NCBI RefSeq assembly: GCF_001664485.1
Contig: NZ_CP013630.1
Location: forward strand, 4,099,501 to 4,163,500
Source of the DNA: Rhizobium sp. N324
GTDB lineage: Bacteria > Pseudomonadota > Alphaproteobacteria > Rhizobiales > Rhizobiaceae
Direction: 5' to 3'
DNA: 64,000 nucleotides
In this document: positions 8,808 to 18,456 of the stretch, one piece after another
How positions within the stretch are numbered: the stretch's first letter is position 1
Layout of the letters: the number at the start of each line of letters is the position of its first letter
Position numbers and translations under genes: made by a program
The notes under the pieces: model-generated
Database searches by the model: none
Told to the model about the DNA's origin: nothing
Seen by the model: only the letters and a program-made list of their open reading frames with translations

Positions 8808-9350
8808 GGCTGCAATCGCCTGCTCGTAATCCTGCCTCTTCCCGCCCGCTTCGATCGCGATCGCCGCACGGTCGAATGCGGCCGACAGCAGCGATGTCAG
8901 CGGCTCGAGCAGGCTTCCTGCCGCGGGCATCAGTGCTGCAAGTCCTCTACGCAAACTCGCCTCCGCATTCTCGGCATCCAGTGCCGCAGTCGCCGGCAAG
9001 CCGAGCACGGCGGGCGCTTCCATCAGCAGCAGCCGCGTTCGCCCGGGCTGTGCCATTGCGGTGAAATAGGCCGAAGCGCCGACAATCAGCGCGTCGCGCG
9101 GCCCATCCTCCGACGCTGAAGACGCCTCGATTGTCTTGGCTACCTCTTGCATTTCGGCCGCGATCACCGCGCGGAAGAGCGCCCTCTTGTCCTCGAAATG
9201 ATGGTAAAGCGCCCCACGCGTCACCCCTGCGGCGGTGACGATCTCCGGCGTCGCCGTGTCGGCATAACCCCTCTCGACAAAGAGACGCCGGCCGGCATCG
9301 ATCAGCGCCTGCCTCGTCTGTTCGGTTCTCTCGCGATTGCTCCGGCTCAT
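8772..9350 (-). CDS. TetR family transcriptional regulator
   Basis: This protein of about 192 residues has the TetR N-terminal DNA-binding domain: [48 protein letters not shown], with the recognition helix in [10 protein letters not shown]. The ligand-binding half has no obvious assignment. The frame opens with TTG at 9368, but the first ATG is at 9350; the ribosome site is weak either way. Two palindromes between this gene and the divergent VOC gene look like its operators, so it probably represses both. Its 3' end overlaps nth by 36 bases on the opposite strand. Confidence 0.88.
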   Translation of the reverse strand: MSRSNRERTEQTRQALIDAGRRLFVERGYADTATPEIVTAAGVTRGALYHHFEDKRALFRAVIAAEMQEVAKTIEASSASEDGPRDALIVGASAYFTAMAQPGRTRLLLMEAPAVLGLPATAALDAENAEASLRRGLAALMPAAGSLLEPLTSLLSAAFDRAAIAIEAGGKRQDYEQAIAALLDGLANHLRR

Positions 9351-9360
9351 GGGTCTATTT

Positions 9361-9381
9361 ACATACAAACTGATTGTATGT
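9361..9381. promoter_or_regulatory. TetR-type operator 1
   Basis: A perfect inverted repeat ACATACAA - 5 bases - TTGTATGT lies just upstream of the TetR start. It resembles AcrR-like operators (ACATAC...GTATGT). Confidence 0.7.
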
Positions 9382-9393
9382 TAATGGCTAAAA

Positions 9394-9410
9394 ACATACA
9401 GACTGCATGT
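9394..9410. promoter_or_regulatory. TetR-type operator 2
   Basis: ACATACAG and CTGCATGT around a single base repeat the half-sites of operator 1 with one mismatch. It lies 22 bases before the VOC gene's start, a position that would block that gene's promoter. Confidence 0.6.
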
Positions 9411-9431
9411 AAAATAGAAAGGGAGCGAGAC

Positions 9432-9857
9432 ATGAAATCGACCAGCTATTATCCGGTCATCATGACCGGCGACGTCACCGGCACCGCCAGCTTCTACTGC
9501 ACGCATTTCGGCTTCAACGCGCTGTTCGAAAGCGATTGGTACGTTCATCTGCAATCGGCCGAGGCAGAGCACATAGCGCTCGCCGTCCTTGACGGCAGCC
9601 ACGAGACTATCCCGGCCGTGGCCCGCGGCAGGATCTCCGGCCTGCTGCTCAATTTCGAGGTCGAGGATGTCGACCGTGTCTACGAAACCTGCCGGAGCGC
9701 CGGCCTGCCAATTCTGCGAGAGCTCCGCGATGAGGATTTCGGCCAGCGGCATTTCATCACGGCCGATCCGAACGGGGTGCTGATCGATATCATCACGCCG
9801 ATTCCGCCGAGCGCCGAATTCGCAGCGATGTACGCCGCCGCGGCCCTGCCCGGCTGA
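9432..9857 (+). CDS. VOC (glyoxalase/dioxygenase superfamily) protein
   Basis: This 141-residue single VOC unit has the typical opening [23 protein letters not shown] and a closing [23 protein letters not shown] near residues 100-122, where the DPNG loop and a late acidic residue mark the family. Members bind metals and act as glyoxalases, antibiotic-binding or dioxygenase-like proteins; the substrate cannot be told here. The ATG follows GGGAGCG. It is divergent from the TetR gene and shares the double operator, so it is probably the regulator's target. Confidence 0.85.
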   Translation: MKSTSYYPVIMTGDVTGTASFYCTHFGFNALFESDWYVHLQSAEAEHIALAVLDGSHETIPAVARGRISGLLLNFEVEDVDRVYETCRSAGLPILRELRDEDFGQRHFITADPNGVLIDIITPIPPSAEFAAMYAAAALPG

Positions 9858-9859
9858 AC

Positions 9860-10573
9860 TCACCCCCGAAAGCCGGCATTGCGTGCGGAAATCATCTTGT
9901 GCAGATGCACCATCATGCCGGCGGCAAAGAGCGGCGTCAGAAGATTGACGAAGGGGATCGCCAGAAACAGCGCGATCACCAGCCCGCCAAGAAAGACGGT
10001 GGAGGCATGTTCGGCGCGGAAGAGCCGCGCCTCCTCGGGCGAACGGAAGCGCATGGCGGCGAATTCGAAAAACTCCCGTCCGAGCAGATAGCCGTTGACC
10101 AGAAAGAAGGCGATCAGATTGACGCCGGGGATGAACAGCAGCAGCAGCGCAACGATATTGCCAAGGATCACCACGCCGAGGAACTTGACCGAGCTTGAGA
10201 TCGCCGGGCCGAGCGGCATGGCGGTGCCCGCCGCATCCCTGGGATAATCGCGTTTTTCGATGACGTCGGCGACATCGTCGAGAAACAGGCCGGCGATCAG
10301 CGCCGTGACCGGCGAAAGCAGCAACGCCAGCATCAGCGCAAGGCCGATACCGGCAAGGACTGCAAAAACCAGGGCGAGCCATCCCGCCCAATCCGGCAGA
10401 TCGGGAAAGAAGCTGGTGAGCCAGGGAAAGAGGAAAGCCATGAAGGCCCCGCGCAACGCGAACCAGAGTCCGGCCAGCACGAGAATCGTCAGGCCGAGCA
10501 CTTTCCAGAAGACCGAGCGTGTTTCCGGCGCGAACAAATTGGTCAACGACAGTCGAGCGGCGTCAAGGATCAT
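9860..10573 (-). CDS. EI24/CysZ-like membrane protein
   Basis: This 237-residue inner-membrane protein has four to six long hydrophobic helices. These include VFWKVLGLTILVLAGLWFAL near residues 21-40 and VVILGNIVALLLLFIPGVNLIAFFLVNGYLLGREFFE near 133-169 (two segments). The GYLLGREFFEFAAMR stretch is characteristic of the EI24/CysZ family, which includes the sulfate permease CysZ. It is usually annotated as a sulfate transporter-like protein; a role in sulfate uptake is not supported by nearby cysteine genes. Its stop lies two bases from the convergent VOC gene's stop. Confidence 0.85.
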   Translation of the reverse strand: MILDAARLSLTNLFAPETRSVFWKVLGLTILVLAGLWFALRGAFMAFLFPWLTSFFPDLPDWAGWLALVFAVLAGIGLALMLALLLSPVTALIAGLFLDDVADVIEKRDYPRDAAGTAMPLGPAISSSVKFLGVVILGNIVALLLLFIPGVNLIAFFLVNGYLLGREFFEFAAMRFRSPEEARLFRAEHASTVFLGGLVIALFLAIPFVNLLTPLFAAGMMVHLHKMISARNAGFRG

Positions 10574-10806
10574 GTCTCAGGCGTCTCCGGTTGCGCGGAA
10601 GATGTAGGAAAGATTGATGCCACCGACAAGAGAGAATAAAATTGCATGCGGTAATAGAAAACTTGTCGAAAATTAAATGCTAATATAGTATTGTCGCCTA
10701 TCAATATGCATGGGCCTGAGAAGCAGCTTCCGAAATAGTTGCAAAGACAAGGGGTCGCAACAGCGCATCCACGGAACGCCTCTGAGGTAAAACGGGGGAG
10801 GCTGAT

Positions 10807-11661
10807 GTGGAAGACTTTGTCCAAAAACTCAGGCAATACGCAAAAACCGGCACACCGGCCGAACGCCGTATCGCGAAATATTTCACCGAACACCTGAACG
10901 ACCTGCCGTTCGAGACGGCTGCCTCAGTCGCCGACAGGCTGGATCTGTCGCCGATGACCGTCGGGCGCTTCCTGCGCGCGCTCGGCTATCAGGGATTGGA
11001 CAGCGTCAAAGTGGAAATTCGCGAGACCGTGACGACATCGCCTGCGCAATTGCAGAGCGCCATGAGCGAGTTGCATCAGGACGCCGCCGAGGGCAAACCG
11101 CTCGCCGTGCTGGTTGCCGAACAGATCCAGGCTCTCCACCATATCTATCATCTGACGGCGCAGCCGCACTGGTCCGAAGCCGTCAATCTGATCAGCACCG
11201 CCCGCGAAGTGTCGATCGCCACGCATGCCCGGCTCGCGAGCCTTGCCCATCATTTCTGCCAGCGGCTGACACAAGCCCGCGACGGCGTCCGCACACTCGA
11301 CGGCGCCGACAACCGTTTTGCCGAACTCTTCGCCAGGCTGGCGGTCGACGACGCGCTGCTCGTCATCATCGATTGTCGCCGCTTCGCCAAGGCCCGGCTG
11401 CTTGCCCGGACCGCGCGGCGCTACGGCTATAAGGTCGTGCTCATTTCACCGCAGCAGGCGGACTGGATGGCGGACCAGTCGAACGTCATGCTGCCCTTGC
11501 CGCCCGCCCGCGCGCCCGATCTCGACAATCTGCCGCCGCTGATCGCGCTGCTCGATTGTCTGTCGGAATCGGTCATCCTCGAAGTCGGAGAAGAGGCCGC
11601 TCTTCGCCGCCGCCGCATGATGGAATTCGCCACCGTCCTCGGCGAGGCGGCGAACCACTGA
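10807..11661 (+). CDS. RpiR/MurR family transcriptional regulator
   Basis: This 284-residue regulator has an N-terminal RpiR helix-turn-helix (ETAASVADRLDLSPMTVGRFLRALGYQG, residues about 38-65) and a C-terminal SIS-type domain that binds phosphosugars (for example VSIATHARLASLAHHFCQRL and DDALLVIIDCRRFAK). It starts at GTG, five bases after a strong GGGGGAGG. It ends 4 bases before the stop of the convergent FGGY kinase gene, so it flanks the polyol operon and may add a second input to it, although that is inference. About 230 bases of AT-rich upstream sequence hold no other gene. Confidence 0.87.
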   Translation: MEDFVQKLRQYAKTGTPAERRIAKYFTEHLNDLPFETAASVADRLDLSPMTVGRFLRALGYQGLDSVKVEIRETVTTSPAQLQSAMSELHQDAAEGKPLAVLVAEQIQALHHIYHLTAQPHWSEAVNLISTAREVSIATHARLASLAHHFCQRLTQARDGVRTLDGADNRFAELFARLAVDDALLVIIDCRRFAKARLLARTARRYGYKVVLISPQQADWMADQSNVMLPLPPARAPDLDNLPPLIALLDCLSESVILEVGEEAALRRRRMMEFATVLGEAANH

Positions 11662-11665
11662 ACCG

Positions 11666-13249
11666 TTACTGCATTGTCTCAAGCTCGGCGCGGTGCCGGT
11701 GCATGGCGAGTAGACGGCGGTAGTCGCGGTCGTAGAGCGCCTGTTTTGCCTTGTCGGGAAGCCGTTCATCGCCGCCCGGATACATCGCTTCGCCGGCCGC
11801 CCCCAGATCGCCGTGCAAGCCGCAGGCGACGGATGCGGCGATCGCCGTGCCGAGTAGCACCGCCTCGTTCATCTTCGGCACCACGACCTTGCAGCCGGTG
11901 GCATCGCTGTAGAGCTCCATCAGCACCGGGTTCTTCACATGCCCGCCGGCAATATGCAGCGTATCGGGCACGTAGCCGTATTCCTTCATCATTTCCAGTA
12001 TATGGCGGATGCCGAGCGCAATCGCCACGGCAGTGCGCCAGTAGAGCGTGCAGAGACCATCGAAGGATGTATCGAGGCTCAGCCCGCTGATGACGCCGAC
12101 GGCGTGCGGATCGGCGAGCGGCGAGCGGTTGCCATGGAAATCCGGCAGCACGAAAATCCGCGCCCCGAAGGCATCGCCCTCTTCGGCCCGCAATTCGGCG
12201 ATGCGCGCGACGATCCTCTGATGCAGCGCCGCCGTCGGCTCGCCGCCGGCGGCATGCATGCGCACGATATGGTCGAGCAGTGCGCCGGTCGCCGATTGCC
12301 CGGCCTCCACCAGCCAGGATTGCGGGAAGACCGCTTCGTAATAGGGGCCCCACATGCCATGGCTCGGCTTGCGCTGCCTGGAGAAGGTGACGATACAGCT
12401 CGACGTGCCGGCGATCAGCGCCAGTTGGTGCTCGCGCTTCGCTGGATCGGCGGCATAACCCCCGAGTGCGCCGAGCGCGCCGGCATAGGCGTCGATCATC
12501 CCGGCCGAGACATGGCAGTCCGTGGTCAGCCCCAGCGCCTCCGCCGCAGCGGGCGTCAGCCGGCCGACGCTGCCGCCGACCGGCACCGTCTCGTCCGGCA
12601 GCTGGCCGCGCGCCTGAAGGTCCTCGAGGCCGATGCGCTCCAGGAACTCCTGCTGCCAGCCCTTTTCGAGATGGGCGAGATAATTCCATTTCGCGGTCAG
12701 CGTGCAGCGAGAGCGGGCAGCCGATCCGGTTGATTTCCACGTCATGAAATCGGCGAGATCGAAGAAGTAACCGGCTCTTTCCCATGTGGAGGGCAGCTTC
12801 TTCTTCAGCCACATCAGCTTCGGCATCTCCATTTCAGGCGACATGACATGCCCGGAATGTTCGAGCACCGCGTGCTCCGTCGCCGTGCAGAAATCGGCTT
12901 CCTTCAGCGCCCGGTGATCGAGCCAGACGATCGTGTCGAAACGCCTTTCGCCGCCGATGGAAACGCTGAGCTGCCGGCCTTCGACGTCACGCACGACAAG
13001 CGAGCAGGTGGCGTCGAAGCCGATCGCGCCGACCGAGGCGGCGGCAATGCCGGACTGCTGCATCGCCCTCTTCACCGCCGTGCAGGCGGCGGACCAGATA
13101 TCCTCGGAATCGTGTTCGGCATGGTTCTCGCGCGGCCGGTTCATCACGATCGGATGTTCGGCCTTGGCGAGCAGGCGGCCACGGGCATCGAAGACGCCGG
13201 CGCGCGCACTGCCGGTGCCGACATCCACCGCAACCACATGATCCCGCAT
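11666..13249 (-). CDS. FGGY-family pentulose kinase
   Basis: This 527-residue kinase would phosphorylate a ketopentose or related sugar with ATP. The N-terminal phosphate loop VAVDVGTGSARAGVFD and the second-domain ALIAGTSSC motif are FGGY hallmarks; the long GYFFDLADFMTWKSTGS region matches the pentulose kinase subgroup (D-ribulokinase-like). The ATG at 13249 shares its A with the TGA of the HAD gene (TGATG), so it is translationally coupled to it; a TTG one codon earlier is unlikely. It is the last gene of the polyol operon. A kinase acting on the ketose made by the dehydrogenase is the simplest role; ribulose or xylulose cannot be separated by eye. Confidence 0.88.
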   Translation of the reverse strand: MRDHVVAVDVGTGSARAGVFDARGRLLAKAEHPIVMNRPRENHAEHDSEDIWSAACTAVKRAMQQSGIAAASVGAIGFDATCSLVVRDVEGRQLSVSIGGERRFDTIVWLDHRALKEADFCTATEHAVLEHSGHVMSPEMEMPKLMWLKKKLPSTWERAGYFFDLADFMTWKSTGSAARSRCTLTAKWNYLAHLEKGWQQEFLERIGLEDLQARGQLPDETVPVGGSVGRLTPAAAEALGLTTDCHVSAGMIDAYAGALGALGGYAADPAKREHQLALIAGTSSCIVTFSRQRKPSHGMWGPYYEAVFPQSWLVEAGQSATGALLDHIVRMHAAGGEPTAALHQRIVARIAELRAEEGDAFGARIFVLPDFHGNRSPLADPHAVGVISGLSLDTSFDGLCTLYWRTAVAIALGIRHILEMMKEYGYVPDTLHIAGGHVKNPVLMELYSDATGCKVVVPKMNEAVLLGTAIAASVACGLHGDLGAAGEAMYPGGDERLPDKAKQALYDRDYRRLLAMHRHRAELETMQ

Positions 13250-13938
13250 CAAATCTTGATCCCGTCCAGCTTATGGTTGCGGACAAGGTGGATCAATTCA
13301 GGCATGGCGTCAAACACCACTTCCGGCGAAAGCCGGTCGAGTTCGGCACGGTATCCGGCGAAGTTGGCATGCGAGCCGCCGGTGAAGGCGAAGACCGCCA
13401 TACCTGCCGCCTTGGCGGCTGCAACGCCGGCCGGGCTGTCCTCGACGACAATGCAATGCGCAGGCTCCACCTGCATTTCGCGCGCCGCATGCAGGAAAAG
13501 ATCGGGCGCCGGTTTGCCGCGCTTGACCATCGTCGCGCTGAAGATGTCGGGCAGTCTGTCGAGAAGTCCGGTGACGGACAGCGACAGCCGAATCCGCTCC
13601 ATCTGGCTTGAGGAGGCGACGCAGCAGCGAACGCCGAGCCCATCGATCGTCGCGGCAATACCTTCGATCGGTTGCAGTTCGGTGCGAAACCGGCTGTAGA
13701 GATCGGTGCGGATGCGCTCGAGGAATTCTTCCCCGGCATGGACGTTGAATTCGGTTTCCAGCGTATCGATGAGGGTCGACAGGCTGCGGCCGAGAAAACG
13801 CTCATAGGCCTGGTCCTCGGTGATCGCGACGCCGAGATCGTTCATCGCCGCGACCAGCACGCTGATCGAGATCGGCTCGCTGTCGACGAGCACGCCGTCG
13901 CAATCGAAGATGATCAGCCGTGGTTCAGAATCAGCCAT
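13249..13938 (-). CDS. HAD-superfamily hydrolase (phosphoglucomutase/phosphatase-like)
   Basis: This 229-residue soluble enzyme begins with the catalytic motif IIFDCDGVLVDSE, in which the first Asp is the nucleophile and the second the acid. Later come CVASSSQM (motif II), the Lys in KRGKPAPD (motif III) and IVVEDSPAG (motif IV). It is closest in style to beta-phosphoglucomutase/2-deoxyglucose-6-phosphatase-like HADs. Its stop overlaps the kinase start and it lies 95 bases after the mannitol dehydrogenase stop, within the same operon. It may dephosphorylate a stalled sugar phosphate; that is a guess. Confidence 0.87.
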   Translation of the reverse strand: MADSEPRLIIFDCDGVLVDSEPISISVLVAAMNDLGVAITEDQAYERFLGRSLSTLIDTLETEFNVHAGEEFLERIRTDLYSRFRTELQPIEGIAATIDGLGVRCCVASSSQMERIRLSLSVTGLLDRLPDIFSATMVKRGKPAPDLFLHAAREMQVEPAHCIVVEDSPAGVAAAKAAGMAVFAFTGGSHANFAGYRAELDRLSPEVVFDAMPELIHLVRNHKLDGIKI

Positions 13939-14033
13939 GGAGGACCCAACCTGAGTTCAATTTCGCACACCCGACCGTCCCGCTTCCCCGCAAGGCCGGA
14001 TGGACGGCGGCAACGAGCCGCCATCCGGATTTC

Positions 14034-15515
14034 CTACACTGCGAGCTTGCCGTCGAGATAGAGCTGCAGCGTCTCCCGCGTGCCCTTTTCCCACAGGGTT
14101 TTGAGAGCATGGGCGAAACGCTTGCGGAAAAGTTCGGATTTCGCCACCTCGCCGAAGATGTCATCGAAGACGAGGAAGGCTGACGGATCGTCCTTGGCCT
14201 TCACAGCCGCCGCATGCAGGCGCTCGGCGCTGGCATCGTTGAAGACGATATCCTTGCCGCTGTCGGTCTTGCCGGCGAAATAACGGCACCAGAGCGCCGA
14301 GACCAGTGCCAGGCCGACGACATCCCGGCCCTGGCGGAGATTGTCGAGCGTCGACGGCAGGATGAATTTCGGCTGGCGGTTCGATCCGTCCTGGGCCAGG
14401 CGCGGAATGGTGTCGGCAATCTTCGGATTGAGAAGCCGATGTTCGATCAACGCAAAGTAATCGGTCAGCGAGGTGTTCGGCACCGGCGGCACGATCGGAA
14501 TGATCTCGTCGTTCTCGAGCTTCGCCAGGAAGGCACGGATGAGCGGATCCTCCATGGAATCGTGCACGAAATGAATGTCCATCAGCGCCGCCGGATAGGC
14601 GATCGCCGCATGCCCGCCGTTGAGGATGCGGATCTTCATATGCTCATAGGGCGTGACGTCGGGAACGAAGGTGACGCCGACCTTTTCCAGCGCCGGCCGG
14701 CCGGCGGTGAACTTGTCCTCCAACACCCATTGCTTGAATTCCTCGCAATAGACCGGCCAATTGTCCTCGATCTCGAAATTGTCCCGGAGGAAATCGATCT
14801 CCCGCTGGCCGGTCGCCGGCGTGATGCGGTCGACCATCGCATTCGGGAAGGCGACATTCGCCCGGATCCACTCGGCAAAGCCGGGGTCGGAAAGGGCCGC
14901 CGTGCCGACCACAGCATTGGCGGTGACGGTGCCGTTATGGGGAATGTTGTCGCAGGACATGACGGTGAAGGGACCGATGCCCTTTTCCCGACGCGCCTTC
15001 AGGCCGGCGACGATCAGGCCGAAGACCGTCTTCGGCGCGTTGGGATTGTTTCCGTCGGCGGCAATCGCCCGATGGGCCGGATTGAAGGTGCCCGATGCAT
15101 CGATGAAATAACCGCCCTCGGTGATCGTCAGCGAGACGATGCGGATTTCGGGGTCGGCAAGCCTGGCGATGATGGCGGCGGGGTCGCCGACCGGCAGGAT
15201 GTCGATCATCGGCGCAGTGACCCGCGCCGCGGTCTTGTTGTTGTCCTGCTCGACCACCGTCGTCAGGAAATCCTGGGCCGCGAGCTTCTCGCGCATGGCG
15301 GCATCGGACGGCAGCACGCCGGCGCCGACGATCGCCCAGTCGTGATCCCCGCCCTGATTGAAGAGATCGTCGAGATAGATCGCCTGGTGGGCGCGGTGGA
15401 AATTGCCGACGCCGAAGTGCACGATGCCGGCTTTCAGCGACGCCCTGTCATATCCGGGGATGGCGGCGGTGCGAGCCGCGTCCGAAAGCGTTGCCAGCGA
15501 TAGTTTGCACGTCAT
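14034..15515 (-). CDS. mtlK: Mannitol 2-dehydrogenase family polyol dehydrogenase
   Basis: This 493-residue long-chain polyol dehydrogenase would oxidise mannitol to fructose, or D-arabinitol/sorbitol to the ketose, with NAD. The family signature GIVHFGVGNFHRAHQA lies at residues about 30-45. The C-terminal domain contains KIRILNGGHAAIAYPAALMD near 300-320, with the catalytic Lys in the K-I-R-x-L-N motif. Size and motifs match MtlK of the Rhodobacter smo operon. It sits between the ABC ATPase and the HAD gene, all on one strand, which supports polyol catabolism. The exact polyol is not decided by the sequence. Confidence 0.88.
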   Translation of the reverse strand: MTCKLSLATLSDAARTAAIPGYDRASLKAGIVHFGVGNFHRAHQAIYLDDLFNQGGDHDWAIVGAGVLPSDAAMREKLAAQDFLTTVVEQDNNKTAARVTAPMIDILPVGDPAAIIARLADPEIRIVSLTITEGGYFIDASGTFNPAHRAIAADGNNPNAPKTVFGLIVAGLKARREKGIGPFTVMSCDNIPHNGTVTANAVVGTAALSDPGFAEWIRANVAFPNAMVDRITPATGQREIDFLRDNFEIEDNWPVYCEEFKQWVLEDKFTAGRPALEKVGVTFVPDVTPYEHMKIRILNGGHAAIAYPAALMDIHFVHDSMEDPLIRAFLAKLENDEIIPIVPPVPNTSLTDYFALIEHRLLNPKIADTIPRLAQDGSNRQPKFILPSTLDNLRQGRDVVGLALVSALWCRYFAGKTDSGKDIVFNDASAERLHAAAVKAKDDPSAFLVFDDIFGEVAKSELFRKRFAHALKTLWEKGTRETLQLYLDGKLAV

Positions 15516-15598
15516 GTTCCAGTCCTCTTGAAGGTCTTGCCGAGACGGCCGGACGCCATCGCCCGGCTCGCATGCCTGCCCTCAGCCGGCCGCCCGCC

Positions 15599-16597
<999 letters not shown>

Positions 16598-16615
16598 GTT
16601 TGTCTCCCTTTATCT

Positions 16616-17446
16616 TTATTTCACAGCGCCGAAGGTCAGGCCGCGGACGAGTTGTTTCTGGCTGAACCAGCCGAGGATCAGGATCGGCGCGATCGCCATG
16701 GTCGAGGCCGCCGAGAGCTTGGCGTAGAACAGGCCCTCCGGGCTGGAATAGGAAGCAATGAAGGCCGTCAGCGGCGCCGCCTTCGAGGCGGTGAGATTGA
16801 GGGTCCAGAAAGCCTCGTTCCAGGCAAGGATGATGTTCAAAAGCAGCGTCGAGGCGATGCCGGGCACCGCCATGGGCGTCAGCACGTAGACGATCTCCTT
16901 CATCAGCGACGCCCCGTCCATGCGGGCCGCCTCGAGGATCTCGCCGGGAATTTCCTTGAAATAGGTGTAAAGCATCCAGACGATGATCGGCAGGTTGATC
17001 AGCGTCAGCACAATGACGAGCCCGGTGCGCGTGTCGAGCAGGCCGGAATTGCGGAACAGCAGATAGATCGGAATCAGCGCGCCCACAGGCGGCATCATCT
17101 TGGTCGACAGCATCCACATCAGCACGTCCTTGGTCCGCTTGGTCGGCGAAAACGCCATCGCCCAGGCGGCCGGGATGGCGATGATCAGGCCGATCAGCGT
17201 CGAGCCGAAGGAAATGATCACCGAGTTCATGAAGTGGCTGAGATAGTTCGACCGGCTTTGCACCTCCGCATAGTTCTCCGTCGTCCAGTGGAAGAACAGG
17301 AACTGCGGCGGCGAGGCGATGGCGTCGGCTTCCGACTTGAAGCTGGTGAGGAACGTCCACAGGATCGGGAAGAAGATCAGGATGCCGAGCGTCCAGGCAA
17401 TCGCGGTGACGATGACCTTGCGTCGGGTTGTGACTTTTCTGGCCAT
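16616..17446 (-). CDS. smoG: ABC transporter permease (SmoG/MalG-like)
   Basis: This 276-residue inner-membrane permease has six hydrophobic segments, the first being KVIVTAIAWTLGILIFFPILW. The cytoplasmic EAA loop EAARMDGASLMKEIVYVLTPM near residues 185-205 contacts SmoK. The ATG at 17446 follows the SmoF stop by one base (TGATATG) and has GGAGG upstream, so it was chosen over longer frames that run through smoF. It forms the heterodimeric channel with SmoF. The family is CUT1, which carries oligosaccharides and polyols. Confidence 0.92.
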   Translation of the reverse strand: MARKVTTRRKVIVTAIAWTLGILIFFPILWTFLTSFKSEADAIASPPQFLFFHWTTENYAEVQSRSNYLSHFMNSVIISFGSTLIGLIIAIPAAWAMAFSPTKRTKDVLMWMLSTKMMPPVGALIPIYLLFRNSGLLDTRTGLVIVLTLINLPIIVWMLYTYFKEIPGEILEAARMDGASLMKEIVYVLTPMAVPGIASTLLLNIILAWNEAFWTLNLTASKAAPLTAFIASYSSPEGLFYAKLSAASTMAIAPILILGWFSQKQLVRGLTFGAVK

Positions 17447-17447
17447 A

Positions 17448-18320
17448 TCAAGCCTCCAGATTCTTGCCGACGAGGCGCACGAGGAAGATCGCAACGATAT
17501 TGGCCAGCACAACCGCGACGATACCGCCCGCCGATGCGCCGCCGATGTCGAACTGCAGCAGCGCCTGCGCATAGACGAGATAGGTGAGGTTGGTGCTGTC
17601 GGTGCCCGGCCCGCCATTGGTGGTGACGAGGATTTCGGCAAAGACCGAAAGCAGGAAGATCGTCTGGATCAGGATCACCACGGTGATGGCGCGGGCCATG
17701 TGCGGCAGGATGATGTAGATGAATTTCGAGATCGCCCCGGCCCCGTCCATTTCGGCCGCTTCCTTCTGCTCCTCGTCGAGCGACTGCAGCGCGGTCAGCA
17801 TGATGAGGGTGGCGAAGGGCAGCCATTGCCAGGCGACGATGAGGATGACGGAAAACAGCGGCGCATTCGCCAGCCAGTCGATCGGCTGCAGGCCGAGCGC
17901 CTTGGCAAGATGGGCGAAGAGGCCGTTCACCGGGTTCATGAACATGTTCTTCCACACCAGCGCCGCCACCGTCGGCATGACGAAGAACGGCGCAATGACC
18001 AGGATGCGCACGATGCCCTGGCCATACATCGGCTGATCGAGCAGCAGCGCAAAGGCAATGCCGCCGATGACGGTGATCAGCAACACGCCGGCGACGAGCA
18101 GCAGCGTATTGACCAATGCGGCAAAGAAGGCCGGATCGGACAGGAAATATTCGTAATTCAGAAAGCCGACGAAGCTTTCCATGCCGGGATTGAGTAGATT
18201 GTAGTTCAGCGTCGAGAAATAGATCGTCATCGCCAGCGGGACGATCATCCATGCAAAGAGGAGCAGCACGGAGGGCGCAATCATCAGGCGCGCTGCGGAG
18301 CGGGTATGCAAGGTTGCCAT
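17448..18320 (-). CDS. smoF: ABC transporter permease (SmoF/MalF-like)
   Basis: This 290-residue permease has hydrophobic segments beginning with LMIAPSVLLLFAWMIVPLAMTIYF and an EAAEMDGAGAISKFIYIILPHM coupling loop near residues 190-211. The ATG at 18320 gives the usual short N-terminus MATLHTRSAARLM; longer starts would cover the intergenic hairpin at 18380-18412 and are rejected. It pairs with SmoG one base downstream. The 136-base gap to smoE contains a strong hairpin that could lower permease expression relative to the binding protein. Confidence 0.92.
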   Translation of the reverse strand: MATLHTRSAARLMIAPSVLLLFAWMIVPLAMTIYFSTLNYNLLNPGMESFVGFLNYEYFLSDPAFFAALVNTLLLVAGVLLITVIGGIAFALLLDQPMYGQGIVRILVIAPFFVMPTVAALVWKNMFMNPVNGLFAHLAKALGLQPIDWLANAPLFSVILIVAWQWLPFATLIMLTALQSLDEEQKEAAEMDGAGAISKFIYIILPHMARAITVVILIQTIFLLSVFAEILVTTNGGPGTDSTNLTYLVYAQALLQFDIGGASAGGIVAVVLANIVAIFLVRLVGKNLEA

Positions 18321-18374
18321 GGCAATCACCGATCTGATCTGAAGCGGGGAGCGGCCGCAGGAAAGCTTTATCTG

Positions 18375-18412
18375 AAAAAGCGGCCGCCGATGCAGTTCGG
18401 GCATCGGCGGCC
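18375..18412 (-). terminator. Intercistronic hairpin with T-run between smoE and smoF
   Basis: On the minus strand GGCCGCCGATGC pairs perfectly with GCATCGGCGGCC over 12 base pairs around a 7-base loop, followed by GCTTTTTC. It lies inside the operon, so it probably acts as a partial terminator or 3' stabiliser. A second small stem (GGCGGAT/ATCCGCC, about 18421-18444) precedes it. Confidence 0.8.
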
Positions 18413-18456
18413 CAGAGGGGCGGATTGTCAAGGATCCGCCTCTTGCTCAGGAGGAG

